Source of the DNA: RGIG4576 sp045656705
Lineage (GTDB): Bacteria > Bacteroidota > Bacteroidia > Bacteroidales > Muribaculaceae
Direction of reading: 5' to 3'
Length of the DNA stretch: 64,000 nucleotides
Assembly: GCA_045656705.1 (NCBI GenBank)
Contig: JAZORR010000026.1
Location: forward strand, 55,484-119,483
A program made the position numbers and the translations under genes. Shown in pieces: positions 1 to 9,046 of this stretch (position 1 is its first letter; each line of letters begins with the position of its first letter). The notes beneath the pieces were generated by a model. It was not told the origin of the DNA, searched no databases, and worked only from the letters and a program-made list of their open reading frames with translations.

Positions 1-414
1 AATATTTTCTATGACTTCGATAAGGCAGTGCTTCGCGATGAATCGAAAACGGCTCTCGACGAAATAGCTCAAATACTTCGTGATAATCCGAATATCACAA
101 TAGAGATGTCGTCACACACCGACCGCCATGGTAGTCACCGATATAACAACAAATTGAGCGAACGACGCGCCAAATCGGTGGTGGATTACCTTATAGAACA
201 AGGTATACCTGCTGAAAGACTCAAACATAAGGGCTATGGCAAGACTCAACCAAAGACCGTAACCAAACGTATTGCACGCCTTTACCCACAATTTAAAGAG
301 GGGGATGTGCTAACCGAAGAATACATTCTTACTCTGAGCGAAGAGGACCAAGATGCCGCCGACCAAATAAATCGTCGCACCGAATTCCAAGTCCTTAACT
401 TCGAAATGCAGTGA
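1..414 (+). CDS. OmpA-family C-terminal domain protein (5' end outside window)
   Basis: The reading frame is open from base 1 and ends at TGA 412-414, so only the last 137 residues are seen. The visible part is an OmpA-like peptidoglycan-binding domain: the opening FYDFDKAVLRDES, the SSHTDRHGSHRYNN stretch and the LSERRAKSVVDYLIEQGI helix match the family core, with D and R residues that bind diaminopimelate in OmpA. It ends with the usual RRTEFQVL strand. Such proteins anchor the outer membrane to peptidoglycan. An insertion (YPQFKEGDVLTEEYI...) before the last strand is common in Bacteroidetes members. The N-terminal half, which would tell a porin from a TPR/WD40-type OmpA or T9SS PorE-like protein, is missing. 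Confidence 0.85.
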   Translation, partial: NIFYDFDKAVLRDESKTALDEIAQILRDNPNITIEMSSHTDRHGSHRYNNKLSERRAKSVVDYLIEQGIPAERLKHKGYGKTQPKTVTKRIARLYPQFKEGDVLTEEYILTLSEEDQDAADQINRRTEFQVLNFEMQ

Positions 415-520
415 GGGAAAGATAAAAGTATAATAAGAAAGACCAACGCACATTCATTGAATACATAAAACTTTAAGATTAACTCACGTTTGTATATTTG
501 ACCAATCTTTCGTTAGTAAT

Positions 521-864
521 CTATTCTTCATTGCTCAATAGAGCATCCAACTGCGCTTGCAATTCTTCACGTTTAGGCAAATACAATTGATACTTTGCTG
601 CGAATAACTGGTTTGATCATCACATTTGAGTATTTCAAAATAGTGGCTCCAAGTCAATATGTGAGACACTGTCTCACTTTTTGGGAATGAAAGATAGAAC
701 TTTCTCATATAAAGCAAGTTGGAACGACTAAAGCCCCTTCCATTCTTCAATGTAAGGTCTTTAGCAAGATTTACTAGTAACTGCTTCCCATATCCCGCTC
801 TTACTTTTCCGCCTTGCTCAAACTCAACAATATATTTACCTGTCATCAACATAGGAAATTTCAT
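521..864 (-). pseudogene. Remnant of a DUF1016/YhcG-type nuclease gene (internal deletion)
   Basis: Residues 1 to about 80 (EFEQGGKVRAGYGKQLL, GRGFSRSNLLYMRKFYLSFP, SHILTWSHYFEILKCDD) are the N-terminal domain of DUF1016 proteins, often found beside restriction systems. Directly after LKCDD the frame runs into about 25 unrelated residues and stops at 535. In the next frame of the same strand the bases from about 595 to 521 read KYQLYLPKREELQAQLDALL and then a stop, which is the extreme C-terminus of the same family. The two ends are therefore joined, and the middle, including most of the PD-(D/E)XK nuclease domain, is deleted with a frame change. Intact members are around 350 residues. No restriction-modification genes lie nearby. 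Confidence 0.85.
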
Positions 865-882
865 ATATTTCCCTTAAATGAT

Positions 883-1398
883 TCATGCTTTATGTGATAT
901 CAGTATCTTTGGTGTGAAGGTGGTGATTGGGGGAGTGAGGAGGTGGTACATTCCTTGATTGAGGGAAGGGGTGTCCATAGCGAAGTTCATATCGTCTTCA
1001 GCGCCTCGCACTTCTATGGTGCGGGGGCGTAATTCAAAGCCCATTTGTGCATACCATTTTCGCAGTCCTTCTTCTTGTGCTATAAGCACGGCATACGCTA
1101 TTCCTTGTTCACGCAAGTCCTCAAGTACTCCGTTAATCATCTTTCGTGCTAAGCCTTTTCCTTGATACTGAGGTAAGGTGGTAACACCATAGATATAGCA
1201 CCCTCTTGCTCCACACACTTCATCGTTGAAAATGAAATAGTGCATCTGAGCCACGATTTTGCCTCGCTCATTTCTCACCACAGCACGAGTGGTATCGCTA
1301 TCGTAGTGAGCAAAGAAATAATCGATAAACTCATCGTCATCGCCGAAACCTATCTTCCAGCCACGCTTGAGTGCTAAAACATCTTGAGAGGTAAGCAT
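883..1398 (-). CDS. GNAT-family N-acetyltransferase
   Basis: A 171-residue protein of the GCN5-related acetyltransferase superfamily, which transfers acetyl from acetyl-CoA to an amine. The acetyl-CoA loop is visible as GVTTLPQYQGKGLARKM, followed by the AVLIAQEEGLRKWYAQMGFE motif that closes the fold. The substrate is not evident. The ATG at 1398 overlaps the stop of the SPOR lipoprotein gene (TAATG), so I prefer it to an in-frame ATG 21 bases upstream. It is the last intact gene of the minus-strand cluster that starts at aroA. Confidence 0.8.
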   Translation of the reverse strand: MLTSQDVLALKRGWKIGFGDDDEFIDYFFAHYDSDTTRAVVRNERGKIVAQMHYFIFNDEVCGARGCYIYGVTTLPQYQGKGLARKMINGVLEDLREQGIAYAVLIAQEEGLRKWYAQMGFELRPRTIEVRGAEDDMNFAMDTPSLNQGMYHLLTPPITTFTPKILISHKA

Positions 1399-1895
1399 TA
1401 AGGCACTTCTACTATCCAAGGTTCTTTATTGGCCACAAGAATCTTGAAATTCTTCTTATTTTTCAAAAATTCTGCGGCAGCATCTTTAGAGTCGAAACCT
1501 CTATACACCACATAATAGACATCTTGTGAATTCTTAATTACATAAGAATATGCAGAGCCTTCGGCTTCGTTGATGCGCTTGCTGAACGAGCGTGCGTTAA
1601 ACACTTGCTTGAAATCGCCCACTACTACGCAATATTTATGAAGATTGGCTGTTTCGCCATCGACAATATTCACTCGTTCGGTGACTACACGCACCGAATC
1701 ACCTGCCACCACTTGGATTTGTCCCAATCGCTTTTCGCGTTCAATAAATCCACTCATATTTCTATCGACAGAAGTGTTAGCCTTACGTTCGGCAGCAATC
1801 TCGTAGGCCGCACGATAATTTTCTTCGGTGGTTTTGCACGATGTCAACAATAGAGCCACCAAAGCAAATGTCATTATATACCAAGTATTTTTCAT
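1398..1895 (-). CDS. SPOR-domain lipoprotein
   Basis: A 165-residue exported lipoprotein: a hydrophobic N-terminus ending in lipobox LLTSC (Cys 20), then a charged linker, then a SPOR-like domain from about residue 85 (YCVVVGDFKQVFNARSFSKRI ... YYVVYRGFDSKDAAAEFL). SPOR domains bind denuded peptidoglycan at the septum. Its stop overlaps the start of the acetyltransferase gene, and it lies 13 bases downstream of the phosphoesterase gene, so the three are probably cotranscribed. The exact role is unknown. Confidence 0.8.
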   Translation of the reverse strand: MKNTWYIMTFALVALLLTSCKTTEENYRAAYEIAAERKANTSVDRNMSGFIEREKRLGQIQVVAGDSVRVVTERVNIVDGETANLHKYCVVVGDFKQVFNARSFSKRINEAEGSAYSYVIKNSQDVYYVVYRGFDSKDAAAEFLKNKKNFKILVANKEPWIVEVP

Positions 1896-1908
1896 ATATT
1901 TCTGTTAT

Positions 1909-2403
1909 TTATCTATTACCTAATTCTATTATTTCACAATCTTTTATCACGCCCTCGTCGATGGTGAGAATTACAAGCGTACGCACCACATGCCAACCTT
2001 GTTTGCCAGCTGCTCCCGGATTGATGTGCAACAAATTAAGCATACGATCGGGAACAACTTTGAGAATGTGAGAATGTCCACTAATCATCAATTGAGGTTT
2101 CTCATTGAGCAAGTGAGCCTTCACGCCTGGAGAATATTTGCCTGGATAACCACCAATGTGAGTCATCCACACCTTCACGCCATCGATGGTGAAGCACGCC
2201 ACCTCCTTAAATCGTCGGCGCATCATAGCCCCGTCGCAATTTCCGTACACAGCACGCACAGGAGCAATGCTCTCCAAGCGATTGATTACGGCCTCATCGC
2301 CAATATCTCCAGCATGCCATATTTCATCGCAACCAGTGAAATACTGAATATACTTATCGTCCCACCACGAATGCGTATCAGATAAAATTCCAATTCTCTT
2401 CAT
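1909..2403 (-). CDS. YfcE/MJ0936-type metallophosphoesterase
   Basis: A small (164-residue) calcineurin-like phosphodiesterase. All metal-binding motifs are visible in order: ILSDTHSWWD (DxH), HAGDIGDE (GD), VYGNCDG (GNxD), MTHIGG, and ISGHSHI (GHxH). The length and motif order match the single-domain YfcE/MJ0936 group, which act on phosphodiesters in vitro with unclear natural substrates. It lies 11 bases after porX in the same direction, suggesting cotranscription with the T9SS genes. Confidence 0.88.
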   Translation of the reverse strand: MKRIGILSDTHSWWDDKYIQYFTGCDEIWHAGDIGDEAVINRLESIAPVRAVYGNCDGAMMRRRFKEVACFTIDGVKVWMTHIGGYPGKYSPGVKAHLLNEKPQLMISGHSHILKVVPDRMLNLLHINPGAAGKQGWHVVRTLVILTIDEGVIKDCEIIELGNR

Positions 2404-2414
2404 CGCAATGCACG

Positions 2415-3959
2415 CTATTTCTTTGTCATAGTGACCACCGGCACAAGCATTTCTTCGAGAGAAATACCTCCATGCTGGAAGGTGTTGTCGTAGTATTGTA
2501 CGTAGTAATTGTAGTTATTTGGATAAGCAAAGAAATCTCTATTCATCGCAAAAATATAGGTAGATGAGAGATTAGGAGCAGGAAGTCCGAAATCCTTAGG
2601 CTTCTTCACTTCATACACTTGCTTTGCGTTATAACTCAAGTTTTTACCCACCTTATATCGCAGATTGGTGTTCACAGCCTTATCGCCAATCACCTTCACT
2701 GGATTGTCGACGCAAATAGTGCCGTGGTCGGTAGTAAGCACTACACGACAATTCTTTTCGGCAATTTTCTTGATGATTTCGAGAGCACTTGAGTGCTTGA
2801 ACCAACTTTCGGTGAGTGAACGATAGGCAGCATCGCTATATGCAAGTTCGCGTATCATCTTGCTCTCGGTGCGAGCGTGCGAAAGCATATCCACAAAGTT
2901 TAGCACTATTACATTGAGGTCGTAATTGTCGAGATTGCGGAAATTTTGCAATAGTTTATCGCCAGCCACGCTGTCATTTATCTTATTATAAGAGAATTTA
3001 TACGGTTTGCGATAACGGTCGAGGATGGTTTGGATAAGAGGAGACTCATTTAAGTTCTTACCCTCTTCCTCGTCTTCATCTACCCACAAATCGGGGAACA
3101 TACGAGCAATATCGATAGGCATCAGTCCCGAGAAAATAGCATTGCGAGCGTATTGAGTAGCAGTAGGCAAAATACTGCAATACAAGTCGTCATCGTCGAT
3201 AGTGAAATACTCACTAAACAGAGGTTTCACGGCACGCCATTGGTCGAGACGGAAATTATCTATCACAATAAAGAACACCTTCTCTCCAGCATCGAGAAGA
3301 GGGAAAATCTTAGTCTTAAAGATTTCGTGGCTCATCAACGGATGGCGATCGGTAGTAATCCAATCTTCATAGTTTTTCTTTATGAACTTGCTGAAAGTGG
3401 AATTAGCCTCCACCTTTTGCATCTTCAAGAGTTCGTCCATATTAGTATCAGCTCCAGCAAGAGTAAGCTCCCAATGCACAAGATTGCGATACACCTCACA
3501 CCAATCCTCAAAACTATCGGCAGAATTTATCATTCCACTAATGCGTTGAAACTCTTGTTGATAGTCGAGAGTAGCCTTTTGCGACACCAAAGCCCCAGAA
3601 TGCAAGTTTTTCTTGATCGACAGCAAGATTTGATTAGGATTTACAGGCTTAATCAAGTAATCGGCAATCTTATTGCCAATGGCTTGATTCATAATATTCT
3701 CTTCTTCGCTCTTAGTGATCATTATCACAGGCACATCGGGGTGAGTGATTTTAATTTGCGAAAGGGTTTCAAGACCACTCAAGCCTGGCATATTCTCGTC
3801 GAGAATCACAAGGTCGAAACGATGCTCGGCCACAGCATCCAGAGCATCTCGCCCATTAGACACCGTAACCACTTCATATCCCTTAGCATTCAAGAACATT
3901 ATGTGTGGCTTCAACAAATCTATTTCGTCGTCAGCCCATAGTATCAATCCGTTTGTCAT
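2415..3959 (-). CDS. porX: PorX, T9SS response regulator with PglZ phosphatase domain
   Basis: PorX is the orphan response regulator that, with a kinase such as PorY, controls T9SS genes in Porphyromonas. The N-terminal receiver domain shows the acidic pair in LWADDEID, the phospho-acceptor Asp in LVILDENMPG and the conserved Lys in YLIKPVNP. After a helical linker comes a PglZ domain of the alkaline phosphatase superfamily, with metal-site motifs IVIDNFRLDQW and LTTDHGTICVDNP; in PorX this domain hydrolyses phosphodiesters of nucleotides. Total length about 514 residues is typical. The start is ATG 3959, two bases after the porW stop; a TTG two codons upstream is less likely. Adjacency to porW supports the assignment. 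Confidence 0.92.
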   Translation of the reverse strand: MTNGLILWADDEIDLLKPHIMFLNAKGYEVVTVSNGRDALDAVAEHRFDLVILDENMPGLSGLETLSQIKITHPDVPVIMITKSEEENIMNQAIGNKIADYLIKPVNPNQILLSIKKNLHSGALVSQKATLDYQQEFQRISGMINSADSFEDWCEVYRNLVHWELTLAGADTNMDELLKMQKVEANSTFSKFIKKNYEDWITTDRHPLMSHEIFKTKIFPLLDAGEKVFFIVIDNFRLDQWRAVKPLFSEYFTIDDDDLYCSILPTATQYARNAIFSGLMPIDIARMFPDLWVDEDEEEGKNLNESPLIQTILDRYRKPYKFSYNKINDSVAGDKLLQNFRNLDNYDLNVIVLNFVDMLSHARTESKMIRELAYSDAAYRSLTESWFKHSSALEIIKKIAEKNCRVVLTTDHGTICVDNPVKVIGDKAVNTNLRYKVGKNLSYNAKQVYEVKKPKDFGLPAPNLSSTYIFAMNRDFFAYPNNYNYYVQYYDNTFQHGGISLEEMLVPVVTMTKK

Positions 3960-3961
3960 AG

Positions 3962-6760
3962 TCAATCAATGTTTTCTTGTTGGTTTTCAGCCGATTTCTC
4001 CACATTTTCGACATTGTCTTGCTCTAAGAACTCAAAATACTCCTCGAAAGTGCGTCCTTCATTGAGCAATAAGTTGAAATTATCCACACTTATCATCACT
4101 TGACGCACTTGCTCTGGTATTACGAGCGAAGTGTCTTGCGAAAGCACACTCTTATAGTGTGACAACTCCTCAAAGTTAGTAAATCCTTTTATTACTAACA
4201 ATCCAAGTCGTCCAAAGGTCATTTGTTCGAGGTCAAAATCTTTCACCACGAAGTGATTGAAATTGTGACGCGCTATATTAAAGAGTAATTCGTTATGCGA
4301 AACAGTATCTGTAGGATATACCATCACATACACATGTGGCACATCTGTTTCGCTCTTGAAAGGAGTCACTTGCTCATTAACCATTGCAGTAGTATCGTTG
4401 GTCAATCGAGTAGCCCAAAGCATACCACGCACATTTCCACCCGAATTTTCAAGTTTACGACCTTGCTCAGCTTGTCGGAGCATAGCCGAAGCCATCGGAG
4501 TCATATCGGTTTCGGGATAACGCTCAAGCATCTCTTTAAGAGTAGATTTGAACTTATCCTGATTGCCCTCGGTGACATAAGCAAGCGCATCGATGAACAT
4601 AAACTTAGGCATAATCTTCGACATAGGATAAGTCTTCATCATCTCTTCGTAAGCCTTATGCACCTCATCGTTGTTATTATTCAAGTAATAATCATAAGCC
4701 TGTGCATACATTTGCTCTTGTACCTTGCCCATATTACGCAAGTTGTCGATATAATTCGCGTCTTGCATAGCCACGCCATATTTAGAGTCGGCAAACTCAG
4801 AGAGTATAAGCTGACGATAAGTTTCGGCCTTAGCAGTATCGCCTATACGCATATACATAAGATACATATTGTAATACACATCTAAGCGATATATATTGTC
4901 AGGGTACTTGGTGAGCAGTGCATTAAACTCATTGGATGCACTCTTATAGTCTTCGAGTTTGTCCTTCAAGATTACGCCCATATTATACAAGCCTTCCTGA
5001 ATCACTTCGTGACTTGTTTGTCGTTCCTCATCGGTCTTAGGAATTTGCTTCAAATAGTATTCAACGAAATGAGGATCGTCGGCTTTGGCAAGTTCCTCCT
5101 TATTCACTTCACCTGCCACCGAATCGGTAGTAGCCAAAGCATTTTCGCCTTCGACTTCGTCGTCATTCTCAAACTCTTGAGCAATCACAGTCTTATTGCG
5201 ACGGCGCCAATCATCTTCAAGTTTGCGACTACCCCATGCCTTTTGGAATGCAGTTTTACCGGCATTCTTGGTGGCAGTATTATAGAAATACCAAGAATTG
5301 TCGTTGTTGATTTGGAATGTAGACGGAGCAGCCGCGTTATTACTATTTATAGTATTACCAGCAGCCGCTTGGTTGGCACGATGTTCTTCGCGAGCGGCAT
5401 TTTCGGCTTCTTCCTTCTCCTTCTTCTTGAGTTCGTCTATGATGCGTTCAGCCACCTTGGTTTGTTCTTCGAGCGAAAGCGACGAAAGATGAAGCAACGA
5501 GTCTTGCAACACCACATTTTGCGAGTACACAGCCAATTCATCAAGCACATCACTACGCAATTTCAGAGTCTTATAATTGGGATATTCTTCGCTCACAAGC
5601 GAGATACCTTCGGAATAACAAGGTTGAGCATCGACATATTTTCCTTGTGCAAAATAAAGTTCACCCAAAGCCAATTGAGCAATACCCTTCTCCACACCAT
5701 TGCGAGTACTCTTATTCACAGCAAGAGTGTAATTTTCTATAGCACGCAAAGTGTCATTGCGCGAAAGGTAAAGATTACCTATTGCATAGTAAATCTGGTC
5801 GAGATAATCCTTATTGCGATCGTATCGAGTCATTCGCTTGAGCGATTTCACTTCACTTTCCACATTAGAGCCAGCATATACAGCACTTTGGCGAATGCGA
5901 GCATTCACTTTAGTGCGATAGGTAGTGCCCGATGCACTGCCTGCTGTCTTAAATGCGTTATAAGCAAGATTATTCTCACCCAAATCGGTATAAATCTGTC
6001 CCAAAAGGAAATGCAAACGCACACGCTGAGCCCCCTTAGCACTTTTAGCCGCAGCCTCGAGGTAAGGAGTAGCCTCACGATATTTCTTGCTTTTCACGTA
6101 ATAACTTGCAAAAGCAAAGTTACATAGTTCCTTAGTGTGTGAATTGGTGATTTTATCGGGTTTGATATAGGCAAGCATATTTTCGGCTTCGGTAAGCCAG
6201 CCCATTGCACAATAAGAGCGAATCTCCCATAGTTTGCAATCCATCACCAAATCGGGCAACCAAGAGAAATGGCCCGAAATGTAGTGGAAGGTGGATGCAG
6301 CAGCAAGGTAATCGCCTTTCATATATTGAGACTTGGCCATCATATACCACGCATTATGCAAGAATGGGTTATATTCTTCACGCTTGAGCCATTCTTTGTC
6401 TTCCTTAGAGAGTTTGCCCGATTTCTTTTTTGGGCGTTTCTTTATAGAGTGCAGTTGGATAGCCTTCTGCATCTTCTCAATAGTACGATCGAAATTTGCA
6501 CTTGGTTGAGGTGCTTTAGGATTGGAATACGCCTCAGCCGGGTGCATGAAAAGGAGTTGAGAATAATTGTCCTCGTATTTGTTTTCGAGTTCGTGAATCT
6601 GCTCATCGTAATGTGTTTCGCCATTATAATACACATTGTATCGCGTATTGAAGGCATGCCAAAAGCGTGAGCCTGCAGTATTTTTCTTTGTACTACAAGA
6701 AAACATACCACATGCCATCACCACAGCAACGCATATCAATATCACTCTATTCAGTTTCAC
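3962..6760 (-). CDS. porW: PorW/SprE, T9SS-associated TPR lipoprotein
   Basis: A 932-residue lipoprotein (lipobox GMFSC at about residue 22) followed by the family signature TKKNTAGSRFWHAFNTRYNVYYNG. The body is a chain of TPR helices (for example YLAAASTFHYISGHF, KYREATPYLEAAAK, NLAYNAFKTAG, GELYFAQGKYVDAQPCY), interrupted around residues 440-520 by a low-complexity segment rich in E, K, A and N. PorW/SprE connects PorN/PorK-type ring components to the translocon and is required for T9SS secretion and gliding in related species. Translation appears to start at GTG. It is 34 bases downstream of the ABC permease gene and 2 bases upstream of porX. Confidence 0.88.
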   Translation of the reverse strand: MKLNRVILICVAVVMACGMFSCSTKKNTAGSRFWHAFNTRYNVYYNGETHYDEQIHELENKYEDNYSQLLFMHPAEAYSNPKAPQPSANFDRTIEKMQKAIQLHSIKKRPKKKSGKLSKEDKEWLKREEYNPFLHNAWYMMAKSQYMKGDYLAAASTFHYISGHFSWLPDLVMDCKLWEIRSYCAMGWLTEAENMLAYIKPDKITNSHTKELCNFAFASYYVKSKKYREATPYLEAAAKSAKGAQRVRLHFLLGQIYTDLGENNLAYNAFKTAGSASGTTYRTKVNARIRQSAVYAGSNVESEVKSLKRMTRYDRNKDYLDQIYYAIGNLYLSRNDTLRAIENYTLAVNKSTRNGVEKGIAQLALGELYFAQGKYVDAQPCYSEGISLVSEEYPNYKTLKLRSDVLDELAVYSQNVVLQDSLLHLSSLSLEEQTKVAERIIDELKKKEKEEAENAAREEHRANQAAAGNTINSNNAAAPSTFQINNDNSWYFYNTATKNAGKTAFQKAWGSRKLEDDWRRRNKTVIAQEFENDDEVEGENALATTDSVAGEVNKEELAKADDPHFVEYYLKQIPKTDEERQTSHEVIQEGLYNMGVILKDKLEDYKSASNEFNALLTKYPDNIYRLDVYYNMYLMYMRIGDTAKAETYRQLILSEFADSKYGVAMQDANYIDNLRNMGKVQEQMYAQAYDYYLNNNNDEVHKAYEEMMKTYPMSKIMPKFMFIDALAYVTEGNQDKFKSTLKEMLERYPETDMTPMASAMLRQAEQGRKLENSGGNVRGMLWATRLTNDTTAMVNEQVTPFKSETDVPHVYVMVYPTDTVSHNELLFNIARHNFNHFVVKDFDLEQMTFGRLGLLVIKGFTNFEELSHYKSVLSQDTSLVIPEQVRQVMISVDNFNLLLNEGRTFEEYFEFLEQDNVENVEKSAENQQENID

Positions 6761-6794
6761 GCTTTATCCCTTTATAATTATATTAAACGAAATA

Positions 6795-7601
6795 CTATCC
6801 CTTTTTATTACATATCTTCACTACTCTTGCCACAATATACACCGACACAAGGGCAAGCACAATAGTGGCAGATGCTGGCACTCCCATCAGATAAGATGCA
6901 AAGAGTCCTGCAACCGAACAAACGATACTCACTGCCACCGATATTGCTATCATCGGTTTCAGTTTCACAGTGAAGAGTTCGGCTATCATCTGCGGCATAG
7001 AAAGTAACGACATCAATAGCATTATACCTATAAGTCTGATAGTCAATACCACACAAATGGCTATAGCCACAGTCATTATAGTATTCACCAATGCCACAGG
7101 CTGGCCCATAGCACGAGCAAAGTCCTTATCAAATGCGCACGACACTATCACACGATAACACGAAAAGAAGAATGCAATGAATATGGCTGTGAATATGGCA
7201 AATGCCATCAAATCACTTCTTGTGATAGTGAGAATATTACCGAAAAGAAACGAATTGAGTTCGGGTACATATCCCGGTGTGAGAAATATGAATAGCGTAC
7301 CAATTGCCATCCCAAGCGCCCACATCACCGAGATAGCAGAGTCTTCACGCACTTGTTGCTTATTGGTGAGCCATTCCACACCGAGCGACGATGCCACAGC
7401 GAAGACACCTGCTATGAGTATAGGCGACACGCCAAGGAAATAACCTAACCCGAGTCCACCAAAGCACGCATGGGTGACACCACCTGTGATAAACATCAAG
7501 CGACGAGTGATGATGTAAGTGCCTATCATTGCCGACATCACACTCACGATCAACACGCCCAAAAGTGCGTTCTGAAAAAATGTATACTGAAAAATCTCCA
7601 T
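6795..7601 (-). CDS. Metal ABC transporter permease (ABC-3/ZnuB family)
   Basis: A 268-residue, almost wholly hydrophobic protein with about eight membrane segments. The family is recognised from FFQNALLGVLIVSVMSAMIG near the start, RRLMFITGGVTHACFGGLGLG (the ABC-3 loop), and LLMSLLSMPQMIAELFT. These permeases import Zn2+ or Mn2+ across the inner membrane with an ATPase and a binding protein, neither of which is in this window. Its ATG overlaps the aroA stop (TAATG), so translation is probably coupled to aroA. The metal cannot be decided from the sequence. Confidence 0.9.
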   Translation of the reverse strand: MEIFQYTFFQNALLGVLIVSVMSAMIGTYIITRRLMFITGGVTHACFGGLGLGYFLGVSPILIAGVFAVASSLGVEWLTNKQQVREDSAISVMWALGMAIGTLFIFLTPGYVPELNSFLFGNILTITRSDLMAFAIFTAIFIAFFFSCYRVIVSCAFDKDFARAMGQPVALVNTIMTVAIAICVVLTIRLIGIMLLMSLLSMPQMIAELFTVKLKPMIAISVAVSIVCSVAGLFASYLMGVPASATIVLALVSVYIVARVVKICNKKG

Positions 7602-8851
7602 TATTTCACTTCTTCAAGAGTAAATCCTGATTCATCCAAATCTCTCCAATAGTTAGGATACGATTTACTTACTACTTCCACATCGTTGATAATAATCCCT
7701 TTGAACTTGATAGCAGCTGGAGCAAATGCCATGGCCATGCGATGGTCGTCGAAAGTTTCGATGCGTATCACCTTTTCTTGAGGACACTTTGTGCCATCCC
7801 AGCTAAGCGACAAATCATCGCCCACAGTAAGCACATATCCCATTTTGAGCAATTGGGTACGCAAGGCTTCGATGCGATCGGTTTCCTTGATTTTAAGTGT
7901 TTTAAGTCCGGTAATATGGAAAGGTACTTCGTGCAGACAAGCAGTCACCACCACGGTTTGCGCCAAATCGGGAGTTTTACTCAAGTCTAATTCCAACTTT
8001 TCGGGAAGAGCAAATTCCTTATCGGTGTTTAAAATATCAGCACCACTTCCCCCATATGATATAATCATCCCAAACTTCTCAAAAATCTCAGATATTACCG
8101 AATCGCCTTGCACACTTGATCCATAAGGAAATAATGTGTGTAGGGTAACCCAAACTTTTGAATATAACGATGCTATCTCAAACCAATAAGATGCAGCCGA
8201 CCAATCGCCTTCAATAAAGTAATATCTTGCGATATATTGAGTACCTTCTTCAAAAACGATTGTATTCCCTTCCCATTGAGTTTTCACACCAAACTTGCGC
8301 ATCATACGAAGAGTCATATCGATATACGGACGCGACACCACTTCGCCTGTGAGATGTAATTTCTTGAACCCCTTCACAAGTGGAGCTATCATCAAAATGG
8401 CCGATATGTATTGCGAACTGATTTCTCCAGAGATGGAAATCTCATCGGCTTGCAACTGCTTACCCTTGATAAGTAGTGGAGGTAAACCTTCCTCACCTTC
8501 ATATTGTATATCTGCACCACATTCACGCAAGGCATCCACCAACACCTTAATAGGACGTTGGCGCATACGTTCTGTGCCATCTATCGTAACCTTACGTCCC
8601 TCTTGCACAGCAAAATATGCTGTAAGGAAACGCATTGCCGTGCCTGCTGCACCTATATTCACCTTTTTGGCTTTAGGTTTCTGCAATGCTTTAAGCATGA
8701 CCTCCATATCATCGCAATGCGTCGCATATTCATCGGTTAAATCCATACCCGATAGCGCCTTCAATATAAGCGAACGATTGCCAATACTCTTAGAAACAGG
8801 TAAACATATAGCTGTGTGCAATTCCTCTGGGGCTGTTATTTTATAATTCAT
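7601..8851 (-). CDS. aroA: 3-phosphoshikimate 1-carboxyvinyltransferase (EPSP synthase)
   Basis: AroA joins shikimate-3-phosphate to phosphoenolpyruvate in the sixth step of the shikimate pathway, in the cytoplasm. The 416-residue protein has the N-terminal substrate motif LPVSKSIGNRSLIL, the PEP-binding loop GAAGTAMRFLTA, the ISGEISSQYISALLM-type segment, the KIKETDRIEAL motif and the C-terminal DDHRMAMAFAPAA motif. The family is usually about 420-450 residues, so this is a compact, Bacteroidetes-type member. It is the first gene of a run of seven closely spaced minus-strand genes. Confidence 0.96.
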   Translation of the reverse strand: MNYKITAPEELHTAICLPVSKSIGNRSLILKALSGMDLTDEYATHCDDMEVMLKALQKPKAKKVNIGAAGTAMRFLTAYFAVQEGRKVTIDGTERMRQRPIKVLVDALRECGADIQYEGEEGLPPLLIKGKQLQADEISISGEISSQYISAILMIAPLVKGFKKLHLTGEVVSRPYIDMTLRMMRKFGVKTQWEGNTIVFEEGTQYIARYYFIEGDWSAASYWFEIASLYSKVWVTLHTLFPYGSSVQGDSVISEIFEKFGMIISYGGSGADILNTDKEFALPEKLELDLSKTPDLAQTVVVTACLHEVPFHITGLKTLKIKETDRIEALRTQLLKMGYVLTVGDDLSLSWDGTKCPQEKVIRIETFDDHRMAMAFAPAAIKFKGIIINDVEVVSKSYPNYWRDLDESGFTLEEVK

Positions 8852-8883
8852 AAGTCAATCCTAAAAATCATTTCTTAAACATA

Positions 8884-8891
8884 CAAAGATA
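8884..8891 (-). promoter_or_regulatory. Candidate -7 box of the aroA-porX cluster
   Basis: On the minus strand these bases read TATCTTTG, a match to the Bacteroidetes -7 consensus TAnnTTTG, 33 bases before the aroA ATG. No good TTTG lies at the -33 position, so the call rests on the -7 box and its location. Confidence 0.5.
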
Positions 8892-8963
8892 GCATAATTT
8901 TAACAAAAAACTCACTTTTAATTCATATTAAACGCAAATAGAAACAAAAAAGGCTTAATAATT

Positions 8964-8993
8964 TTCGTTTCTGCCTTAATTACACTAACTTTG
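8964..8993 (+). promoter_or_regulatory. Candidate promoter of the amino-acid symporter gene
   Basis: TAACTTTG (8986-8993) matches the -7 consensus TAnnTTTG. A TTCG at 8964-8967 sits 18 bases upstream, in the place of the -33 TTTG. The predicted start point is about 45 bases before the GTG start of the symporter gene. Confidence 0.6.
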
Positions 8994-9046
8994 CATATTA
9001 ATTTATTAACAGGAAACTATGCGTAGTTTCCATAGATGATTTAATT

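Noticed and set aside
5009..6127. 372-codon open frame antisense to porW
   Set aside because: porW is a clear family member over its full length; the antisense translation is rich in I, S, H and F with no domain and no start context. It is a by-product of porW codon use.
8994..9046. Glycine riboswitch before the amino-acid symporter gene
   Set aside because: The predicted leader is only about 50 bases and has no conserved structure of that class.
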